Shown here one piece after another: positions 1 to 9,117 of a DNA stretch of 64,000 nucleotides; within the stretch, counting starts at the first letter, position 1, and every line of letters starts with the position of its first letter. Under the pieces are notes generated by a model. That model was not told where the DNA came from and did no database searches. It saw only the letters and a program-made list of their open reading frames with translations. A program made the position numbers and the translations under genes. Source of the stretch: Pollutimonas sp. M17 (GTDB taxonomy: Bacteria; Pseudomonadota; Gammaproteobacteria; Burkholderiales; Burkholderiaceae_B). The DNA is taken from NCBI RefSeq assembly GCF_025836975.1, contig NZ_CP107548.1:620001-684000 (forward strand). The letters are read 5' to 3'.

Positions 1-180
1 ATTCTGGCTGGCTTGGTAGACGGGAGGCGTTTCGGGCGGCTTCACCACGGCCAGCGCCGCGGCGCCGGCGAACAGGCCCAATGCGACCAGCACAAGGCCG
101 TTGCGCAGAAAATGATGTGTTCGATGTGCCCGAAGGGTGTCACGATAGGAGGGAGTGCCAGTTTTCCCTTTCTTGAACAT
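1..180 (-). CDS. Putative M23-family peptidase, N-terminal fragment (runs off window start)
   Basis: Reading leftward from an ATG at 180, an open frame of 60 codons continues off the window. The product begins with a basic segment rich in Lys, Arg and His, then one hydrophobic stretch of about 20 residues (roughly 33-52) ending in Ala/Val. That fits an inner-membrane anchor or uncleaved signal, followed by a Pro-rich linker. It is divergent from tyrS. In many betaproteobacteria the gene beside tyrS is an M23 murein endopeptidase with this N-terminal layout. The peptidase name rests on synteny only, because no catalytic domain lies inside the window. Confidence 0.45.
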   Translation of the reverse strand, partial: MFKKGKTGTPSYRDTLRAHRTHHFLRNGLVLVALGLFAGAAALAVVKPPETPPVYQASQN

Positions 181-423
181 AAAGCAAAGACCTAGTAATG
201 CGCTGCGATTGGAAGATGTGGCCGGCCGCTTGGAATACTAATAGTGCAAAGGCCGGTGAACACGCCCCTTTTTTAGGGGCCAAGCGCTCTGATAAGATGA
301 CGCCATGCGCCGATGCTGTATCCATCCAGTGCAGTACCGGGACCGCGCTCGCACGTTATGCTAGCGTATTAGGCGCGATTTTTCGAGCGTTTTTTTGTAT
401 TTTTTCTGATAAAGCCATTTTAT
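181..423. promoter_or_regulatory. Divergent intergenic region upstream of tyrS
   Basis: This 243-bp stretch separates the divergent peptidase fragment and tyrS. It is AT-richer than its surroundings, with a small hairpin around 267-283 (GCCCC, T-rich loop, GGGGC) and T-runs just before tyrS. Promoters for both genes must lie here, but no strong -35/-10 pair could be assigned. A 325-codon open frame overlapping this region and tyrS was judged a shadow. Confidence 0.4.
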
Positions 424-1653
424 ATGCCGTCCACCGAAGCCCCAATCAGCCCCGAAGTCGAAGAATACCTGCGCATCGCCAAGCGAGGCTGCGACGAGCT
501 TCTGGTGGAGTCCGAATTCGCCCGCAAGCTGGCGCGCAGCCATGCCAGCGGCAAGCCGTTGCGGATCAAGCTGGGGCTGGACCCCACCGCGCCCGACATC
601 CATCTGGGCCACACGGTTGTTCTCAACAAGATGCGCCAGCTGCAAGATATGGGCCATACCGTCATCTTCCTGATCGGCGATTTCACTTCCATGATCGGCG
701 ATCCCAGCGGGCGCAACGCCACCCGGCCACCCCTCACCGCCGAGCAAATACACGAGAACGCCAAGACCTATTACGCGCAGGCCAGCCTGGTCCTGGACCC
801 GGCCAGGACCGAGATCCGCTACAACTCCGAGTGGTGCGATCCCCTGGGCGCGCGCGGGCTGATCAAGCTTGCATCGCGCTACACCGTGGCGCGCATGATG
901 GAACGCGAAGACTTCACCCGGCGCTTCAAGGGCGGCATTCCCATTTCCGTGCACGAGTTCCTGTACCCGTTGATGCAGGGCTACGATTCCGTGGCCCTGA
1001 AAGCCGATCTCGAATTGGGCGGCACCGATCAGAAGTTCAATTTGCTGGTCGGGCGCGAACTGCAAAAGGAATACGGACAGGAGCCCCAGTGCATTCTGAC
1101 CATGCCGCTGCTGGAGGGCACCGACGGGGTCGACAAGATGTCCAAGTCCAAGGGCAACTACATCGGCATCACTGAAGCACCCGAGTCCATGTTCGGCAAA
1201 CTGATGTCCATTTCCGATACCCTCATGTGGAAGTATTTCGAGCTGCTGTCCTTCCGTTCAATGGACGATATTGCCCAGTTACAAAAACAAGTAAAAGAGG
1301 GCATGAATCCGCGCGATACTAAAGTGGCGCTGGCCCAGGAAATCGTGGCCCGCTTTCATTCGGCCAAGGCGGCCGGCGATGCGCTGGCCAGTTTCGAGGC
1401 GCGCTTCCGCGATGGGGCGATTCCCGATGAAATGCCCGAAGTCCAGGTTGGCGCCGGCCCCCTGGGCATCCTGAAGGTGCTGCGCGAAGCCGGCCTTGTG
1501 GCCTCGGGAGCCGAAGCGCAGCGCAATGTGGAGCAGGGCGGCGTGCGCGTCGACGGCGCACGCGTCGAGGACAAGGCCCTGCAGCTTTCCGCGGGCACCT
1601 ATGTCGTACAGGTGGGCAAGCGCAAGTTTGCCCGTGTCACATTAACCGGCTGA
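424..1653 (+). CDS. tyrS: Tyrosyl-tRNA synthetase
   Basis: This cytosolic class I aminoacyl-tRNA synthetase charges tRNA-Tyr with tyrosine. The 409-aa product has the HIGH-type signature as HLGH at residues 60-63 and the KMSKS loop as KMSKSKGN near residues 239-246. A C-terminal S4-like RNA-binding region covers about the last 60 residues ([13 protein letters not shown]). Length and the HLGHTV form match the shorter TyrZ-like bacterial branch. The ATG at 424 gives the expected N-terminus. The gene stands alone, with the next gene 24 bp downstream. Confidence 0.97.
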   Translation: MPSTEAPISPEVEEYLRIAKRGCDELLVESEFARKLARSHASGKPLRIKLGLDPTAPDIHLGHTVVLNKMRQLQDMGHTVIFLIGDFTSMIGDPSGRNATRPPLTAEQIHENAKTYYAQASLVLDPARTEIRYNSEWCDPLGARGLIKLASRYTVARMMEREDFTRRFKGGIPISVHEFLYPLMQGYDSVALKADLELGGTDQKFNLLVGRELQKEYGQEPQCILTMPLLEGTDGVDKMSKSKGNYIGITEAPESMFGKLMSISDTLMWKYFELLSFRSMDDIAQLQKQVKEGMNPRDTKVALAQEIVARFHSAKAAGDALASFEARFRDGAIPDEMPEVQVGAGPLGILKVLREAGLVASGAEAQRNVEQGGVRVDGARVEDKALQLSAGTYVVQVGKRKFARVTLTG

Positions 1654-1677
1654 CGGCCTTTATACCAGGAGCATGAC

Positions 1678-2313
1678 ATGAAGCTGACCAGTGAATCTTT
1701 TACAGATCAGGGAACCATCCCCGAGCGCAATGCCTTCGGCAAGATCGACGGGCAGAATCACGTTGCGCTGGCTGGCAATGCCAATCCGCATCTGGCCTGG
1801 TCCGATGCGCCCGATGGGACCCAGTCCTTCGCGATCATCTGCCACGACCCCGACGTTCCCAGCAAGCCCGACGACGTCAACCAGGAAGACCGCGAGATTC
1901 CAGGCACTTTGCCGCGCGTCGATTTCTATCATTGGGCGCTCATCGATATTCCGGCCGGGGTGTCCCAGATCGCCGAGGCGGCCTATTCGGACGGCATCAC
2001 GCCGCGTGGCAAGGCGGGCCCTCTGGCGCTGGACGGCACGCGCCAGGGCGTCAACGATTTCACCACTTGGTTCGCCGCCGATCGCGATATGAACGGCGAT
2101 TACTTCGGCTATGACGGCCCTTGCCCGCCATGGAACGATTCCATTGCGCATCGCTACGTATTCACCGTATATGCGCTGGACATCGCCGAGCTTCCCTTCG
2201 AGGGCCGTTTTACGGGCGGAGATGTCATCAAGGCCATACAAGGCCATATACTGGCCCAGGCATCCATAACGGGCCTCTATACGCTCAATCCCCGCCTGGC
2301 CGGCAAGCGCTGA
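1678..2313 (+). CDS. YbhB/YbcL-family (PEBP, Raf kinase inhibitor-like) protein
   Basis: This 211-aa cytosolic protein belongs to the phosphatidylethanolamine-binding protein fold. The conserved anion-binding segments are visible: the DPDVP motif near residue 60, a WALIDIP strand, and the YDGPCPPWNDSIAHRY region near 145. There is no signal peptide. Bacterial members have no settled function, and ligand binding is assumed from the family. It starts 24 bp after tyrS with a purine-rich ribosome site (CAGGAGCATGAC) and may be cotranscribed with it. Confidence 0.9.
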   Translation: MKLTSESFTDQGTIPERNAFGKIDGQNHVALAGNANPHLAWSDAPDGTQSFAIICHDPDVPSKPDDVNQEDREIPGTLPRVDFYHWALIDIPAGVSQIAEAAYSDGITPRGKAGPLALDGTRQGVNDFTTWFAADRDMNGDYFGYDGPCPPWNDSIAHRYVFTVYALDIAELPFEGRFTGGDVIKAIQGHILAQASITGLYTLNPRLAGKR

Positions 2314-2505
2314 TTCTGCGTGTTCCGCCTTGCATGAACGACGCTCAAGCCAGATTGAGCGATGCGCCCGGCATAGGGGGCCGGGCGCCTCCAAAACCGC
2401 GGTTCAACGGGGCATTGCCTGCGGTTTACGTCAAATTAAGAGCCATTCGGGCTAAAATAAGTTCTTTGTTCTTCCGCTAGCCGCCACACCACACCAGGAT
2501 ATCCA

Positions 2506-3750
2506 ATGTTTGACCGTTCCCGCACTCTCGATCAAGTCGATGCCGACGTCTGGGCCGCCGTCCAGAAAGAAAACGTCCGCCAAGAGCAGCACATCGAGCT
2601 CATCGCCTCCGAAAACTACACCAGTCCCGCGGTCATGCAGGCCCAGGGCACGCAGTTGACGAACAAATACGCCGAAGGCTATCCGGGCAAACGCTACTAT
2701 GGCGGCTGCGAGTACGTGGACATCGTCGAGCAACTGGCCATCGACCGGCTGAAGGAAATCTTCGGCGCCGAGGCGGCCAACGTCCAGCCCAATTCGGGTT
2801 CGCAGGCCAACCAGGGCGTCTACATGGCGGTGCTCAAGCCCGGCGACAAGGTATTGGGCATGAGCCTGGCCGAAGGCGGCCACCTGACGCATGGCTCGCC
2901 GGTCAATGCGTCGGGCAAGCTGTACGACTTCGTCTCCTATGGCCTGGATGCCAACGAAGAACTCGACTACGATCAGCTTGAAAAGCTGGCCAGGGAACAC
3001 AAGCCCAAGCTCATCGTGGGCGGCGCCTCCGCGTATTCCCTGCGCATCGATTTCGAGCGCATGGCCCGCATCGCTCACGATAACGGCGCGCTCTTCATGG
3101 TCGATATCGCCCATTACGCAGGCCTGGTGGCCGGCGGCGCCTATCCCAATCCCGTGCCGCACGCCGATTTCGTCACCTCGACCACGCATAAATCGCTGCG
3201 TGGTCCGCGCGGCGGCGTCATCATGATGAAATCCCAATTCGAAAAAGCCGTCAATTCGGCGATTTTCCCTGGGATCCAGGGCGGTCCGCTGATGCATGTC
3301 ATCGCCGCCAAGGCCGTGGCCTTCAAGGAAGCGCTGTCGCCCGAATTCAAGGACTACGCCGCGCAAGTGGTCAAGAACGCCGACGTCCTAGCCCGTACGC
3401 TGGTGCAGCGCGGCCTGCGCATCGTGTCCGGCCGCACCGAGAGCCACGTCATGCTGGTCGACCTGCGCGCCAAGGGCATCACCGGCAAGGAAGCCGAAGC
3501 GGTCCTGGGCGAAGCCCACATCACGGTCAACAAGAACGCCATCCCCAACGATCCCGAAAAGCCCTTCGTCACCAGCGGCATACGCCTGGGCACCCCGGCC
3601 ATGACCACGCGCGGCTTCAAGGAAGCCGAAGCCGAGCTCACCGGCCACCTGATCGCCGACGTCCTGGACAATCCGCGCAACGCAGAGGCCATCGCGGATG
3701 TGCGGGCGCGCGTCAACGAACTGACGGCGCGTTTGCCGGTGTACCGTTAA
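2506..3750 (+). CDS. glyA: Serine hydroxymethyltransferase
   Basis: This PLP enzyme interconverts serine plus tetrahydrofolate with glycine plus 5,10-methylene-THF, the main one-carbon source in the cytosol. The 414-aa product carries the family N-terminus ([16 protein letters not shown]) and the PLP-lysine motif [12 protein letters not shown] with Lys near residue 228. Length is standard. It is followed after 39 bp by nrdR and ribD, a common proteobacterial order that may be one transcript. Confidence 0.98.
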   Translation: MFDRSRTLDQVDADVWAAVQKENVRQEQHIELIASENYTSPAVMQAQGTQLTNKYAEGYPGKRYYGGCEYVDIVEQLAIDRLKEIFGAEAANVQPNSGSQANQGVYMAVLKPGDKVLGMSLAEGGHLTHGSPVNASGKLYDFVSYGLDANEELDYDQLEKLAREHKPKLIVGGASAYSLRIDFERMARIAHDNGALFMVDIAHYAGLVAGGAYPNPVPHADFVTSTTHKSLRGPRGGVIMMKSQFEKAVNSAIFPGIQGGPLMHVIAAKAVAFKEALSPEFKDYAAQVVKNADVLARTLVQRGLRIVSGRTESHVMLVDLRAKGITGKEAEAVLGEAHITVNKNAIPNDPEKPFVTSGIRLGTPAMTTRGFKEAEAELTGHLIADVLDNPRNAEAIADVRARVNELTARLPVYR

Positions 3751-3789
3751 CGCGGGGACGGACCCGGATTCGTCCGGGGCCAGCCAGCC

Positions 3790-4251
3790 ATGAAATGCCC
3801 GTTCTGCGGTAGTTTCGATACGCAAGTGATTGACTCTCGTGTCTCGGAAGAGGGGGACACCATACGCCGGCGCCGCCGCTGCACGGCATGCGAGCGCCGC
3901 TTCACCACCTATGAACGGGTTGAGCTGGTCATGCCGGCCTTGGTCAAGCGCAATGGCACGAGGGCCGAATTCGACGTCAACAAGCTGCGGGCCAGCCTGA
4001 ATCTCGCCTTGCGCAAGCGGCCGGTCAACACCGAAGACGTCGACGCCGCGGTGGCGCGCATCGAGGAAAGCCTGCTGGTAAGCGGCTTGCGCGAGGTCAA
4101 GTCCGACTACGTGGGCGAGTTGGTCATGAACGAGCTCAAGAAGCTCGACCAGGTCGCCTACGTGCGCTTTGCATCGGTTTACAAAAGCTTCGAAGACATC
4201 GGTGAATTCGTCAAGGCCATAGACGAAATCCAGGTGCCCCCGAAAACGTGA
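3790..4251 (+). CDS. nrdR: Transcriptional repressor NrdR
   Basis: NrdR represses ribonucleotide reductase operons in response to ATP and dATP. The 153-aa protein has a four-cysteine zinc ribbon (Cys3, Cys6, Cys31, Cys34) followed by a basic RRRRR segment and an ATP-cone domain (about residues 49-139). The ATG at 3790 begins exactly with the MKCPFC ribbon. Its stop codon overlaps the GTG start of ribD, implying translational coupling. Confidence 0.97.
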   Translation: MKCPFCGSFDTQVIDSRVSEEGDTIRRRRRCTACERRFTTYERVELVMPALVKRNGTRAEFDVNKLRASLNLALRKRPVNTEDVDAAVARIEESLLVSGLREVKSDYVGELVMNELKKLDQVAYVRFASVYKSFEDIGEFVKAIDEIQVPPKT

Positions 4252-5384
4252 ACACCGGCCAGGTAGTCGACGACGAGCGCTGGATGCGCGAGGCCCTGCG
4301 GCTGGCGGAAAGCGTCATGTATATTACGGCGCCCAACCCCCGGGTCGCCTGTCTGATCGTACGCGGCGGCCAGGTGCTTGCGTCGGGCGCCACGCAGCCC
4401 GCGGGCGGGCCTCACGCCGAAGTCGTGGCCCTGCGCCAGGCGGCCGGGCAAGGCGTCGACGTTGCCGGCGCCACCGTTTACGTCACCCTGGAGCCTTGCA
4501 GCCACTTCGGCCGCACGCCCCCCTGCGTGGATGCCCTGATCGCGGCACGCCCCGCGCGGGTGGTGATCGCCATGAGCGATCCCAATCCCCTGGTGGCGGG
4601 CCAGGGCATCGCCCGCCTGAAGGCCGCGGGCATTGCCGTCGCCACCGGGGTTTGCGCCCAGGAGGCCTTGTCCGTCAATCCCGGCTTCGTGGCTCGCATG
4701 ACCCGCAAGACGCCCTGGCTATGGTTGAAGCTGGCGGCCTCGCTCGATGGGCGCATTGCCTTGCCCGACGGGCAGTCCCAATGGATAACCGGCCCGGCCG
4801 CGCGGGCGGACGGCCACCACTGGCGGGCGCGCAGCTGTGTCGTGCTGACGGGATCGGGTACGGTGATGGCGGATAATCCCCAGCTGAACGTCCGGCATGT
4901 GGAGACAACCCGTACACCCATCAAGGCCATTGTTGATACACGCTTCGAGGTCGACGAAAATGCACGGATATTCGACGGGACGTCCGCCTGGATCTTCACC
5001 TGCGCCTCCAATCCGGAGAAGGCCTCGCGGCTGGCCGGAAAGAATGTCCGGGTGGTGCAATTGCCGTCCGCCGGCGGCCGGGTCGACCTTCAGGCCATGT
5101 TGCGCTGGCTGGGCGAGCACGACGTCAACGAGGTGCACGTCGAGGCGGGCGCAAAGCTGAGCGGGGCGCTGCTGCAGGCCCAGTGCGTGGACGAGCTGCT
5201 GCTGTACATGGCCCCCGTGCTGCTGGGCGAGGGCATGGGCATGGTGCGCATGGGGACGCTGCAGAGCCTGGCGCAGGCTCAGCGGTTCGAATTCCTGGAC
5301 ACAAAAAACGTGTCGCCGGATCTGCGCATACGCGCGAGGCACATGGATCGTTGGAACGCTTTGCTGCATGTATTGCGGCTATAA
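4248..5384 (+). CDS. ribD: Bifunctional riboflavin deaminase/reductase RibD
   Basis: RibD catalyses the second and third steps of riboflavin synthesis, deamination and then NADPH reduction of the pyrimidine intermediate. The 378-aa protein has the zinc deaminase site HAE at 56-58 and [11 protein letters not shown] with Cys85 and Cys94, then a C-terminal reductase domain (about 150-370). The start is a GTG at 4248 overlapping the nrdR stop. An ATG at 4284 is a possible shorter start. The deaminase motif reads [10 protein letters not shown], where most homologues have Gly in place of the Ala. ribE follows after 12 bp. Confidence 0.95.
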   Translation: MNTGQVVDDERWMREALRLAESVMYITAPNPRVACLIVRGGQVLASGATQPAGGPHAEVVALRQAAGQGVDVAGATVYVTLEPCSHFGRTPPCVDALIAARPARVVIAMSDPNPLVAGQGIARLKAAGIAVATGVCAQEALSVNPGFVARMTRKTPWLWLKLAASLDGRIALPDGQSQWITGPAARADGHHWRARSCVVLTGSGTVMADNPQLNVRHVETTRTPIKAIVDTRFEVDENARIFDGTSAWIFTCASNPEKASRLAGKNVRVVQLPSAGGRVDLQAMLRWLGEHDVNEVHVEAGAKLSGALLQAQCVDELLLYMAPVLLGEGMGMVRMGTLQSLAQAQRFEFLDTKNVSPDLRIRARHMDRWNALLHVLRL

Positions 5385-5396
5385 GGGAATCAAAAG

Positions 5397-6020
5397 ATGT
5401 TTACGGGTATCGTCGCTGCTGTCGGCAGGATCATCGAAGTCTCTCCGTTCAATGACGGTCTGGAAGATGCCGGCGTGCATTTGAGGATACAGGCGCCTGG
5501 CTTTTTGCGCGATACCACCAAGCTGGGCGATTCCATCGCGGTGCAGGGCGCATGCATGACCGTGGTCGAGCTGGATGCCGACAGCTTCAGCGTCGATGTT
5601 TCGCGGGAAAGCCTGAACCGTACGGCGGGCCTGGACGCCGAAGGCGACGTCAATCTCGAACACGCCCTGCGCATGGGAGATTCGCTGGATGGCCACCTGG
5701 TATCGGGCCACGTGGACGGGCTGGGCGAAGTCAGTCATTTCGAGCCCGTGGGCGAATCATGGGACCTGCGCATCCGCGTGCCGCAGAACATGGCGCGCTT
5801 CCTGGCCTACAAGGGGTCCGTCACCGTCAATGGGGTCAGCCTTACCGTCAACGAGGTGGACGACGATATCAGCGGCTGCGAGATTCGCATCAACCTGATA
5901 CCGCATACGGTGCAGGTCACCACGCTGAAGGACCTCACGGCCGGCGCGCTGGTCAACCTTGAGATCGACATGATCGCGCGCTATGTCGAGCGCATGGTGA
6001 CCCAAACCAAAACCGCTTGA
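5397..6020 (+). CDS. ribE: Riboflavin synthase (alpha subunit)
   Basis: The enzyme dismutates two 6,7-dimethyl-8-ribityllumazine molecules to riboflavin. The 207-aa product shows the hallmark MFTGIV N-terminus and two tandem lumazine-binding repeats (about 1-95 and 96-195), the second marked by GHLVSGHVDG. It lies 12 bp after ribD behind a purine-rich ribosome site (ATCAAAAG). The nrdR-ribD-ribE block reads as one operon. The symbol ribC is used for the same gene in some species. Confidence 0.97.
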   Translation: MFTGIVAAVGRIIEVSPFNDGLEDAGVHLRIQAPGFLRDTTKLGDSIAVQGACMTVVELDADSFSVDVSRESLNRTAGLDAEGDVNLEHALRMGDSLDGHLVSGHVDGLGEVSHFEPVGESWDLRIRVPQNMARFLAYKGSVTVNGVSLTVNEVDDDISGCEIRINLIPHTVQVTTLKDLTAGALVNLEIDMIARYVERMVTQTKTA

Positions 6021-6068
6021 TTCTGTTAGAATAGCGGACTTCGCTTTGCGTGAATATCGAAGCGACAA

Positions 6069-6159
6069 GGACAGGTGGCCGAGTGGTTGAAGGCGCACGC
6101 CTGGAAAGCGTGTATACGTGAATAGCGTATCGGGGGTTCGAATCCCCCTCTGTCCGCCA
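6069..6159 (+). tRNA. serT-like: tRNA-Ser(GGA), CCA encoded
   Basis: The 91-nt sequence folds as a class II tRNA with a long variable arm. The acceptor stem pairs GGACAG with CTGTCC. The anticodon stem CACGC/GCGTG encloses loop CTGGAAA with anticodon GGA, which reads UCC. The T-arm has GGTTCGAATCC, and the 3' CCA is encoded. It begins 48 bp after ribE. Confidence 0.97.
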
Positions 6160-6187
6160 AGAATATCGTCCGGTAAGGTATACCGCG

Positions 6188-6236
6188 AAACCCGCCATAA
6201 ATCATGTAGGAATTTGATTTTGGCGGGTTTTTATTT
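6188..6236 (+). terminator. Rho-independent terminator after tRNA-Ser
   Basis: A 10-bp perfect stem (AAACCCGCCA at 6188-6197 with TGGCGGGTTT at 6221-6230) is followed by further Ts. It ends tRNA-Ser transcription and sits before the convergent glycosylase gene. Confidence 0.85.
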
Positions 6237-6241
6237 GCCTT

Positions 6242-6667
6242 TTACCGGGGGCCGGAATTGCGTGGCCCGTTGCCCGGCATGGCAGACGCATGGGCGATTG
6301 CGCCACCGCTTCTTTCCTGGATCCGTTCTCGATTCAGCCGCAAGGCCTGCGCCGTGGGCGTCCAGTCGTTCCAGAAAGCATCCGGAATACCCTGAAAATC
6401 CTCGCGCCGGACGCCGTCGAACGAGGGCTTGTAGCCGCGCCTTCTCATTTCGCTTACCAGTTCGGCATGGCGGCGGGCCAGATAGCCCAGGCGCGTGTAG
6501 AAAAATATAAGATGGCCCTTGCCCAACGTATAGCCGTCGGGCTGGCTCAGGCTCGGCCGCCTGGCAGCCTTCTCGGCCAGCGCGAATACCCGGGGCAATT
6601 CCCGGTATTCCGCAACCAGATGCGGGCCGCTTAGTTCCTCGACGGGGATGCAATTTATACGGGTCAT
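6242..6667 (-). CDS. Pyrimidine dimer DNA glycosylase (T4 endonuclease V/DenV family)
   Basis: This 141-aa protein matches the phage T4 endonuclease V family, which cuts the glycosylic bond at UV-induced pyrimidine dimers and nicks the abasic site. The start was moved to the ATG at 6667 because the mature N-terminus is catalytic. The product begins MTRIN, giving the nucleophilic Thr2, and places Arg3, Arg22, Glu23 and Arg26 at exactly the T4 positions (AEYRELPRVF). Later family segments LGKGHLIFFY and RHAELVSEM are also present. It is convergent with tRNA-Ser. It is a base-excision repair enzyme found sporadically in bacteria, consistent with old transfer. Confidence 0.93.
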   Translation of the reverse strand: MTRINCIPVEELSGPHLVAEYRELPRVFALAEKAARRPSLSQPDGYTLGKGHLIFFYTRLGYLARRHAELVSEMRRRGYKPSFDGVRREDFQGIPDAFWNDWTPTAQALRLNRERIQERSGGAIAHASAMPGNGPRNSGPR

Positions 6668-6863
6668 AGGTATGGGCGGTGTGCGACAGGTGGACAGCAT
6701 ACTACGGATGCGCGTCCTTGCAGGCGTCCCAGCAATTCTGAAGAAATATCCTTTTCTGTCGCTAAATTCATTTAAATTACAGCGAAAATTGGCCAACTGC
6801 TCTTATATATGTGATACTGGGTGCCCTGTGTCAGTAAGAGAGTCTTTGCCTTATGGTGTTGCC

Positions 6864-7598
6864 ATGACGATACCCGGCTATAAAACCAAGCTGGAAAGTA
6901 TCGCCATAGCGGGTGTCGATGATCTTGTCATCCGCTCCTTGCTGGATCGCCAGCAATTCCACGACCCTTGCGGCGTCGCACAGCGTCGCGGCATCAGTTC
7001 CGCCACATGGCCCTTGTTCGGCTTGCTATGGCCGTCGGGCGTTCAGTTGGCCATTCAATTGGCGCTGCGGCCTGTTTGCCGGAACGAACGCATATTGGAA
7101 ATCGGCTGCGGCCTGGGCTTGGCCAGCCTGGTCGGGCAGCGGCGGGGCGCCCGTGTCACCGCAAGCGATTGCCATCCGCTGACCGAGAAGTTTCTTGACG
7201 AGAATGCACGCCTCAATGAACTGCCCTTGCTGGACTATCGGTATGGCCAATGGGGCGCCGGCAGCATGCCGTCTGGCCCAGGCGTTTCCGAATCGGCATT
7301 GCGGGGGCGCTACGACCTGATCATAGGCAGCGATCTGCTGTACGAGCGCGATGCGCCCCGAAGCCTGGCGGAGTTCATCGACCGCCACGCCGCCGACAAG
7401 GCCGAGATCTGGATGGTCGATCCCAACCGGGGCCACCGGCCCGCTTTCAATCGCCACATGGCCGCCCACGGCTTCCGGATGCAGCGGGACCAACGCCTGC
7501 CCGATCCGGCCCCGGCCAGCCATGGCGGCGACGCGAAGCTCGATGCCTATAAGGGCCGTTTGCTGGTATACAGGCGCGGCGGGCCGCTGTCCGGCTAG
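6864..7598 (+). CDS. Class I SAM-dependent methyltransferase (METTL21-like)
   Basis: This 244-aa protein has a Rossmann methyltransferase core. Motif I is ILEIGCGLGLAS at about 77-88, followed by the acidic post-I residue in TASDCHP and the motif IV-like DLIIGSDLLYE. The upstream segment SSATWPLFGLLWPSG resembles METTL21/nicotinamide-type protein methyltransferases. The longer open frame from 6648 overlaps the divergent glycosylase gene, so the ATG at 6864 (starting MTIPGYK) is preferred. The substrate is unknown. Confidence 0.85.
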   Translation: MTIPGYKTKLESIAIAGVDDLVIRSLLDRQQFHDPCGVAQRRGISSATWPLFGLLWPSGVQLAIQLALRPVCRNERILEIGCGLGLASLVGQRRGARVTASDCHPLTEKFLDENARLNELPLLDYRYGQWGAGSMPSGPGVSESALRGRYDLIIGSDLLYERDAPRSLAEFIDRHAADKAEIWMVDPNRGHRPAFNRHMAAHGFRMQRDQRLPDPAPASHGGDAKLDAYKGRLLVYRRGGPLSG

Positions 7599-7599
7599 C

Positions 7600-8667
7600 T
7601 CAGGGCAGCGCGGCCGGCGCCGGCGGCTGCGTCATGTTCCGTTCCCACTGGGCCAGCGGCAATGGGGGCGTCGACTGCCATGCCCGCCTCAAGACGGCGG
7701 ACAGGTGCTCGGTTCCCCGCTGGCCGGGCCAGTAGACGGGGCTTATGGCGGCCCAGCGTCCTTCCGGGCCGGTGCGCCGCGCCATCTCGAACCGAAAGGA
7801 GTAATAGCCGCCGCCCAGGCCCATGCGCAGGTCGCTGACCACCAGCCGGCCGTCGATATCGTCGTAGCGCAGCCAGTTGTCGGTAAACCACCGCAGGCCC
7901 GCAAGCCGGCTGGACTCGGGCAGCAGGTCCGCCAGCGCGGTGTTGAGCGGCCGCCGTATGCTTTCCGACGGGCCTGTGTCGAACACGCTGCGCACGGTCT
8001 CTATGTAGCTGTCGTCATCGGCCTTGGCCACGACCCGCCATAGCACGATGTTGAACGGCTCGGGAGTGGAAAACATGGCGCTCACGGCAATGCCGTCGCG
8101 GTCCATGTCCTGCCTGGCCTTGGCTTCGACGGCCGATTTGGCGCCCACGGACAAGGCCAGGTAGGCCGCGCACCAACCCAGGGTCCAGCACAGCGCGCCG
8201 CGCGCCTTCCGGGGCAGGCCCACGATGGCGGCGGCCGCCACCGTGGCGAACAGCGGCAAGGTAAAGAACGGATCGATGATGAAAATGCTGGACCAGCTTG
8301 TGGGCGTGGGCCGCAACGGCCACCACAATTGCGTGCCGTAGCTGGTGAAGGCATCCAGCAAGGGATGCGTGATCAGTACCAGCCACAGGGTCAGGAAAAG
8401 CCGCCGGGCGCTGTAGTGGGGCGATGGCCGCCAGTACCGGAACAACGCCGTAAGGGCCAGCGCCAGTGCGGTCAAGACGAATACCGAGTGGGAAAAACCG
8501 CGGTGATTGATCATGCCGGACACGGGATCGCCGTAGTCGATCAGCACGTCCAGGTCGGGCAGCGTGGCCAGCAGGGCGCCTGCCGCCAGCGCCTTGCGGC
8601 CCTGGTGGCGGCCCAGCATGGCGCCCTGGATGCCGGCGCCAAGCACGGCCTGGGTAAGGGAATCCAT
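7600..8667 (-). CDS. Membrane-bound metal-dependent hydrolase (YdjM/DUF457 family)
   Basis: This 355-aa inner-membrane protein starts MDSLTQAVLGAGI, typical of the YdjM family. Putative metal ligands lie in TLPDLDVLIDY, HRGFSHS and THPLLDAFTSYG. Four or more hydrophobic helices occupy residues 10-200, followed by a soluble C-terminal part of about 140 residues. Activity is inferred from the family only. It is convergent with the methyltransferase (1-bp gap) and sits 12 bp downstream of the I78 lipoprotein gene, with which it is probably cotranscribed. Confidence 0.85.
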   Translation of the reverse strand: MDSLTQAVLGAGIQGAMLGRHQGRKALAAGALLATLPDLDVLIDYGDPVSGMINHRGFSHSVFVLTALALALTALFRYWRPSPHYSARRLFLTLWLVLITHPLLDAFTSYGTQLWWPLRPTPTSWSSIFIIDPFFTLPLFATVAAAAIVGLPRKARGALCWTLGWCAAYLALSVGAKSAVEAKARQDMDRDGIAVSAMFSTPEPFNIVLWRVVAKADDDSYIETVRSVFDTGPSESIRRPLNTALADLLPESSRLAGLRWFTDNWLRYDDIDGRLVVSDLRMGLGGGYYSFRFEMARRTGPEGRWAAISPVYWPGQRGTEHLSAVLRRAWQSTPPLPLAQWERNMTQPPAPAALP

Positions 8668-8679
8668 TGCCTGCGTGTG

Positions 8680-8997
8680 TCAGCCGCAGTTGACGCTGAT
8701 GACGATGTCCTGGTCGTCGGTACGCAGATTGAGCCGTTGGGGGTTGTATTCCAGGGTCATGACGTCGTTGGGCCGCAGCGCCCTGGCCGTTTCGGAGCCC
8801 GATTGCTTGCGATATTCTTCCACGAGCTCAGGGCTTACCTTTTTGCCAACGGCGGATTCCGCCTTGTCGGCATTGCATGCCTGCGGCGGCGCCGAGGTGT
8901 CGGGGCCTGCGCCGCCGGAAGGGCCGGAGGGATTCGCCGCGCAGCCCGCAAGCAGGGCAAGCGCCGCCACGGCGCCGGGCATCAGTTTCCTTGTCAT
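8680..8997 (-). CDS. I78-family peptidase inhibitor lipoprotein
   Basis: This 105-aa protein has a lipoprotein signal with lipobox LLAGC, a Gly/Pro/Ser linker, then an I78 inhibitor domain. That domain has CNADKAESAVGKK at its start and RLNLRTDDQDIVISVNCG at the end. Family members inhibit serine proteases such as elastase; here it would act from the envelope. A GGAGGA ribosome site sits 6-7 nt before the ATG at 8997 and directly abuts the in-frame ATG at 9003, so 8997 is chosen. Confidence 0.85.
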   Translation of the reverse strand: MTRKLMPGAVAALALLAGCAANPSGPSGGAGPDTSAPPQACNADKAESAVGKKVSPELVEEYRKQSGSETARALRPNDVMTLEYNPQRLNLRTDDQDIVISVNCG

Positions 8998-9117
8998 GAG
9001 CATTCCTCCAGGTACGTTGTCGCGTATTAATGATACTGGAAACCGCGCGGACCGATGACGGTAAAATAACGCCGATGGCGGGCCGGGACGGGCCGGCCTT
9101 TTTCATTGTTCAGGTTT

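Noticed and set aside
198-1175. 325-codon open frame overlapping tyrS
   Set aside because: Out of phase with tyrS, Arg/Ala/Gln-rich product typical of GC-rich shadow frames.
2336-2400. Terminator between the PEBP gene and glyA
   Set aside because: Hairpins such as GCGCCCGG/CCGGGCGC are present, but no T-tract follows.
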